NCBI GenBank assembly: GCA_009493725.1
Contig: VOGB01000005.1
Coordinates: forward strand, 186,001-250,000
Origin: Pseudoramibacter fermentans
Lineage (GTDB): Bacteria; Bacillota; Clostridia; Eubacteriales; Eubacteriaceae
Direction: 5' to 3'
Length of the DNA stretch: 64,000 nt
Shown here: positions 60,601 to 64,000 of the stretch, in pieces
Layout: each line of letters begins with the position of its first letter
Position numbering within the stretch: position 1 is the first letter of the stretch
Notes under the pieces: generated by a model
What the model was told of the DNA's origin: nothing
Databases searched by the model: none
What the model saw: only the letters and a program-made list of their open reading frames with translations
Position numbers and translations under genes: made by a program

Positions 60601-60926
60601 GCTTGTTCACCTCCGTCTCTTCCGGCAATTTCCATTTCAGTCGGGCGCATCGGCGCGCGGCTGGTCGCCGGCGTCACATCCGTCGGGGCGACGCCTAATT
60701 CTCTGGCGACAATCCCCTTGACGAGCTTCCCGCAGGTCTGGCCTTGGCAGAGTCCCATGCCGCAGCGCAGGTACCGGCGCAGCTCTTCGATCGTAAACAT
60801 GCCTTCGTGAACGGCCTTTCGAATTTCACCCTTGGTGACTTCTTCACACCGGCAGACCAGCAGGTGGTCGTCGTCAGCCGGTACGTAGGGGCCAATTTTC
60901 TTCAATACTTCTTGAATATCTGTCAT
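60597..60926 (-). CDS. BFD-type [2Fe-2S] protein
   Basis: A 109-aa protein with the BFD-like cysteines: LLVCRCEEVTKGEI (Cys25, Cys27) and CGMGLCQGQTC (about 55-65). In opine-oxidase and HcnABC-type enzymes this domain is usually fused to the FAD alpha subunit; here it is a separate protein, coupled to the DAO subunit. Confidence 0.85.
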   Translation of the reverse strand: MTDIQEVLKKIGPYVPADDDHLLVCRCEEVTKGEIRKAVHEGMFTIEELRRYLRCGMGLCQGQTCGKLVKGIVARELGVAPTDVTPATSRAPMRPTEMEIAGRDGGEQA

Positions 60927-60938
60927 CTCAGTTCTCCT

Positions 60939-62519
60939 TTAATCCCGGCTTTTGAAAAAACGGGCCTGCATCAATTTATCGTTCGGTACTTTGATCGTCA
61001 AAAGGTTGGTGTGGTCAAAGGCTTTGGCGCTGCGGATCTTCGTAACTTCCGCATCGCAGACTGCCTTGCCGTCGCGGCCGAGGGCCACGCCCTTGTCGCC
61101 CTTTTCAGGCAATGGCAAAAATTCGTAAGGCATCGTGACTTCGCCGTAGCCCGGTTCCACGTCTTCTTCGACGAGGAAGATGGCCTGCCCTGAGCAGGAC
61201 GCGACGCACATGCCGCAGCCGGTGCACTGGCTGCCTTCCGTCACAACCGGAAGTGAGGTGATGTTGTCGCCGATGGAGATGCACCCAAATTTGCAGGCAT
61301 CCTGGCACGGGTTGCACGGGATGTTCTGGGTACATTCGATCACAGGGTGGATGCCCTTCTTGTGGGTCACGCCTGGATAGCGTTCGATTTCGTCGTCGGC
61401 CACAAATCCTTTTTCCAATAAGTTTTCAGAAACGGCGATACCTTCTTCGGTTTCGGTGATTTTCTTGCCGCGGTTCTGCGGTGCGAACATCCCCTGGCGC
61501 AGTGCGTCCAGAGCTTTTTCCTGATCGTTCACGCGTTTCGCCTTTTCGTCGTCGTCGAGATAGCCAAGGTAATTGGCTACGGCGAGACCGGCGATGCGCC
61601 CTTCGATCATCGCCGAGCTGGCTTCTTCGATACCGGTGACGTCCCCTGCGGAAAAGACACCGTCGATCGAGGTCATGCCGTCTTCATCGATCACCGGGAC
61701 GTAGCCGCCCTTGGTGTCGTCCATTTGACAGCCGGCCATGCTGAGCAGCTGCGCCATCGGTGAGAGGCCGACAGCCAGGCAGATCGTATCCACATCGAAA
61801 TGCTTTTCGCTGCCCGGTTTGATTTTCCAATCCGGTCCGACTTCGCCGATGACGACGCCGGTAACGTGATCGTCGCCTTCCGCGCGCATAATCGTGTGGG
61901 ACAGGTAGAACGGTACGCCGCAGCGGGCAACCTTCGAGGCGTGGACGCCGTACCCGCCGACTCTCGGTGCCGCGTCGACCAATGCGACGACTTCACAGCC
62001 CGCCTGCATCAGCTGATAGCTGACGACGAGGCCGACGTTGCCGGTCCCGAGCATCAAAATCCGTTCGCCCGGCTTGACGTGGTGCAGGTTCATCATTGTC
62101 TGAGCTGCGCCCGCGCCGATGACCCCTGGCAGGGTCCAGCCGTCGAAATTAACCATGTTTTCGCTGGCGCCGGTGGCAACCAAGATGCTGTCGCCCTGAA
62201 CGTGTTTGATTTCGTCGCCGATGCGCACCGTCACTTCCTTGCCGTCAAAGAGGCCGGTGACTGTCGCACCGAGCACGACCTTGACGCCGACGGATTCCGC
62301 TTCTTCGAGCAATTGCTTGCCGATGTTGAAGCCGCGCATTTTGGCCTTGTGTTCCTTGGAGCCGAAAAATTTGTGAATCTGTTTAAACAGCTGGCCGCCT
62401 GGTCTGGCATTTTCATCGAAGACGACGGGCTTGATGCCGCATTTTGCCGCTTCAATGGCTGCGGAAAGCCCTGCCGGTCCAGCGCCGATGACAATCATAT
62501 CGTAGCGTTCTATTTTCAT
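60939..62519 (-). CDS. NAD(P)/FAD oxidoreductase with C-terminal 2x[4Fe-4S] domain (HcnB/OoxA-like)
   Basis: A 526-aa protein. FAD-binding MIVIGAGPAGLSAAIEAA is at the start, a second nucleotide site ILMLGTGNVGLVVSYQL near 175, and FSAGDVTGIEEAS near 300. A C-terminal ferredoxin part follows: CTQNIPCNPCQDACKFGC and CTGCGMCVASC (about 395-445). The ferredoxin part is not usual for HcnB/OoxA and suggests electron transfer to ferredoxin in an anaerobe. The start at 62519 has AAAGGA upstream and begins one base after the previous stop. Confidence 0.85.
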   Translation of the reverse strand: MKIERYDMIVIGAGPAGLSAAIEAAKCGIKPVVFDENARPGGQLFKQIHKFFGSKEHKAKMRGFNIGKQLLEEAESVGVKVVLGATVTGLFDGKEVTVRIGDEIKHVQGDSILVATGASENMVNFDGWTLPGVIGAGAAQTMMNLHHVKPGERILMLGTGNVGLVVSYQLMQAGCEVVALVDAAPRVGGYGVHASKVARCGVPFYLSHTIMRAEGDDHVTGVVIGEVGPDWKIKPGSEKHFDVDTICLAVGLSPMAQLLSMAGCQMDDTKGGYVPVIDEDGMTSIDGVFSAGDVTGIEEASSAMIEGRIAGLAVANYLGYLDDDEKAKRVNDQEKALDALRQGMFAPQNRGKKITETEEGIAVSENLLEKGFVADDEIERYPGVTHKKGIHPVIECTQNIPCNPCQDACKFGCISIGDNITSLPVVTEGSQCTGCGMCVASCSGQAIFLVEEDVEPGYGEVTMPYEFLPLPEKGDKGVALGRDGKAVCDAEVTKIRSAKAFDHTNLLTIKVPNDKLMQARFFKSRD

Positions 62520-62520
62520 C

Positions 62521-62838
62521 TTACACGTTCCTTTCTGCTGATACCCCGTATTGGGTGCGGACATCTGTGCCTTCTTCGAGCGGCGTGATGCAGGTTCTGA
62601 TATTGGGCTTGCCGTTGACAACCATGACGCAGTCGGTGCAGCGGCCAATGGCGCAGAAGATGCCGCGCGGTTCGTGACGTTTCGCGGTGTAGCGGTGAAC
62701 CATAACGCCGGCCGCCTTGAGGGCTGCCGCGATGGGTTCGCCTTCGTAACCGGTCATATCTTTGCCGTCAAAGGTGAAATGAACGAGCTTGCGTTCCGGT
62801 GTTTCACCTAAAATCGGATGATTTGCGATGCGTTTCAT
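62521..62838 (-). CDS. HcnA-like [2Fe-2S] protein
   Basis: A 105-aa protein with GYEGEPIAAALKAAGV and the [2Fe-2S] cysteines in FCAIGRCTDCVMVV...IRTC. This is the small Fe-S subunit found with HcnB/OoxA- and sarcosine-oxidase-like enzymes. The start at 62838 has AAAGGAG 7 bases upstream. Confidence 0.9.
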   Translation of the reverse strand: MKRIANHPILGETPERKLVHFTFDGKDMTGYEGEPIAAALKAAGVMVHRYTAKRHEPRGIFCAIGRCTDCVMVVNGKPNIRTCITPLEEGTDVRTQYGVSAERNV

Positions 62839-62861
62839 ATTGATCTCCTTTATCTCTGTTC

Positions 62862-64000
62862 TCAGAGGGCCTTCGGCTGATCCCACAGCTTCAGCTTCGT
62901 GCCGATGCCCTTCTTCAATGCGTTTTCGTAGCATTCCGTTCCCCAGGCCACATCTTCGATTGGGATGCCTTCGATGGAAACTAAAATCATTTCGTCGTCG
63001 GATTTGCGCCCGGGCTTCTTGCCGCGGACGATGTCGCCGAGCTGATCGATGGTGTCCAAATCGAGGAGGCCGTCTCTTGACATGTAGACGAAATCTTCGC
63101 CCATGCAGCCGGTGTGTTCGCGGTCGCCGTTTTCGTCGTAGCCTTCTTCGTCTTCGTCCGCGTAGTTGACGAACATCCCGAGGTTGTCGACGACCTTGCG
63201 CATGTCGACGATGGAGCGGTAATTCATATTGAAGGCGTTGGTGCAGATGAAGGTAACGCCGGGCTTGAACCATTCGGCCTTGTATTCCGGCCATTCCCCT
63301 TCCTTACAGGAGATGGCTTCGACCACAATGTCCGCCGGGCGGATCGCTTCTTCCATCGTCGCGCAGACTTTAATATCCTTGACCTGCGGCGCGTTTGCCT
63401 TGACGAAATCGACGAAAGCGTGCGCTGTTTTAGACTGCGGCGTGCTGCCCTTAATCAAGACGGTGTCGATATTTTTCATCTGAGACATGACCGCCAGGAA
63501 GTTGGCCTTGCCGATAACCCCAGGCCCGAGAATCGACAGCACCTTGGAGTCCGGACGGGCCAGCTTTCTGACTGCGAGCCCTGGCATGGCGCCAGTGCGC
63601 ATCGCGCTGAGCAGGTTGGCTGACATGTACGCGAGGGGCATCCCGGTTTCGACATCGTTGAGCATGAACATGAGGATGGAACGGGGCAGCCCGCGGCTGC
63701 GGTTGCGGCCGTTGGAGCCGTACCATTTCACACCGGCTTTGTGAAAACGTCCGCCTAAATACGCGGGCATCGCGATGAATCGGCGGTCCGCCGAATCGTT
63801 AAGCGGAAATCCCGGAATCGGTGATTCCTTCGGGAAAAACAGCATCAACCCGTGAGCATCGTGGTTAGGCCCGCCCATCAGGCAGTCGCCATCTGACAGC
63901 AATCCCATGGTTTCTTCCATCACATCGACACAGCGTCCGGCATCCAGAACGCCAGCTTCGATCATTTGATCCTCATCTAAATATAAGATATCCGCTTCAC
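62862..64000 (-). CDS. Ornithine cyclodeaminase family protein (annotated elsewhere as tyramine oxidase subunit B), 5' end cut
   Basis: At least 379 residues; the frame stays open to the window edge (EADILYLDEDQMIEAG), so the true start is outside and the ATG at 63965 is probably internal. The NAD-binding region VLSILGPGVIGKANFLAVM and RTGAMPGLAVRKLA are typical for the ornithine cyclodeaminase/mu-crystallin family. It leads the Fe-S/FAD operon (23 bases to the next gene), so it probably acts on the same nitrogen compound or its imine product. Confidence 0.85.
   Translation of the reverse strand, partial: EADILYLDEDQMIEAGVLDAGRCVDVMEETMGLLSDGDCLMGGPNHDAHGLMLFFPKESPIPGFPLNDSADRRFIAMPAYLGGRFHKAGVKWYGSNGRNRSRGLPRSILMFMLNDVETGMPLAYMSANLLSAMRTGAMPGLAVRKLARPDSKVLSILGPGVIGKANFLAVMSQMKNIDTVLIKGSTPQSKTAHAFVDFVKANAPQVKDIKVCATMEEAIRPADIVVEAISCKEGEWPEYKAEWFKPGVTFICTNAFNMNYRSIVDMRKVVDNLGMFVNYADEDEEGYDENGDREHTGCMGEDFVYMSRDGLLDLDTIDQLGDIVRGKKPGRKSDDEMILVSIEGIPIEDVAWGTECYENALKKGIGTKLKLWDQPKAL

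Noticed and set aside
63965..63967. ATG at 63965 as start of the ornithine-cyclodeaminase-family gene
   Set aside because: The frame is open to the window edge and the upstream residues (ADILYLDEDQ) look like the family N-terminus, so the gene is treated as cut.
1..64000. CRISPR arrays, prophage, rRNA operons, replication origin
   Set aside because: No regularly spaced repeats, phage structural genes, rRNA sequence or DnaA-box cluster was seen in the window.

Overview
The window looks like a chromosome segment of a fermentative, anaerobic Gram-positive bacterium of the Clostridia, plausibly Eubacteriaceae-like. The placement is an inference from gene content, not from a marker gene. Supporting signs are strong AAAGGAG-type ribosome binding sites, sigma-A-like promoters, a type III glutamine synthetase, an archaeal-type split glutamate synthase, a two-subunit Fe-S serine dehydratase, many ferredoxin-type domains and a thioester surface protein. 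Most of the sequence is GC-rich. The main exceptions are an AT-rich toxin-antitoxin-chaperone island at about 8.1-9.5 kb and a decayed insertion sequence at 32.3-33.9 kb.

Layout. 0-8 kb: a cut-off gene, a cation symporter, a thioester adhesin, an FHA-domain membrane protein, a class II aldolase pair, a YefM-YoeB module and a frameshifted lipoprotein. 8.3-9.7 kb: a HigB/HigA/SecB-like tripartite module beside tRNA-Lys. 9.8-15.2 kb: sdaAB-sdaAA with an attenuator-like leader, a divergent copper ATPase with paired CsoR-type sites, and a phosphoesterase. 15.3-20.5 kb: a hydantoinase-like protein, a nuclease lipoprotein, and a GntR/ABC operon. 20.6-27.3 kb: the full phosphate regulon pstSCAB-phoU-phoP-phoR, with a PstS whose halves are in swapped order. 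27.3-32.3 kb: D-lactate-type dehydrogenase, and a dipeptidase/OPT/PqqD-like operon whose terminator was split by an IS1182-like element. 34-42.5 kb: nitrogen assimilation (split glutamate synthase, divergent glutamine synthetase), the two leaders sharing one hairpin/terminator switch.

42.7-48 kb: a sulfur operon (MetY, siroheme reductase, TusA-like protein, ThiS-like carrier, ThiF-like adenylyltransferase, JAMM peptidase). It matches the protein-thiocarboxylate route to homocysteine (HcyS/HcyF/HcyD), followed by ilvC. 48-51 kb: purine and alanine/Na+ permeases. 51.4-58.5 kb: a MerR-type-controlled operon encoding an iron alcohol dehydrogenase, an NhaC-family antiporter, a PII-like protein and a PotABCD-type importer. 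59.5-64 kb: a multi-subunit FAD/Fe-S amine- or opine-type dehydrogenase and an ornithine-cyclodeaminase-family protein cut by the window end.

The most interesting points are the tripartite chaperone-linked toxin module, the thiocarboxylate methionine cluster with an Arg-terminated carrier, the permuted PstS, the shared glnA/glt leader switch, the serine dehydratase leader, and the PII-containing polyamine-type operon.
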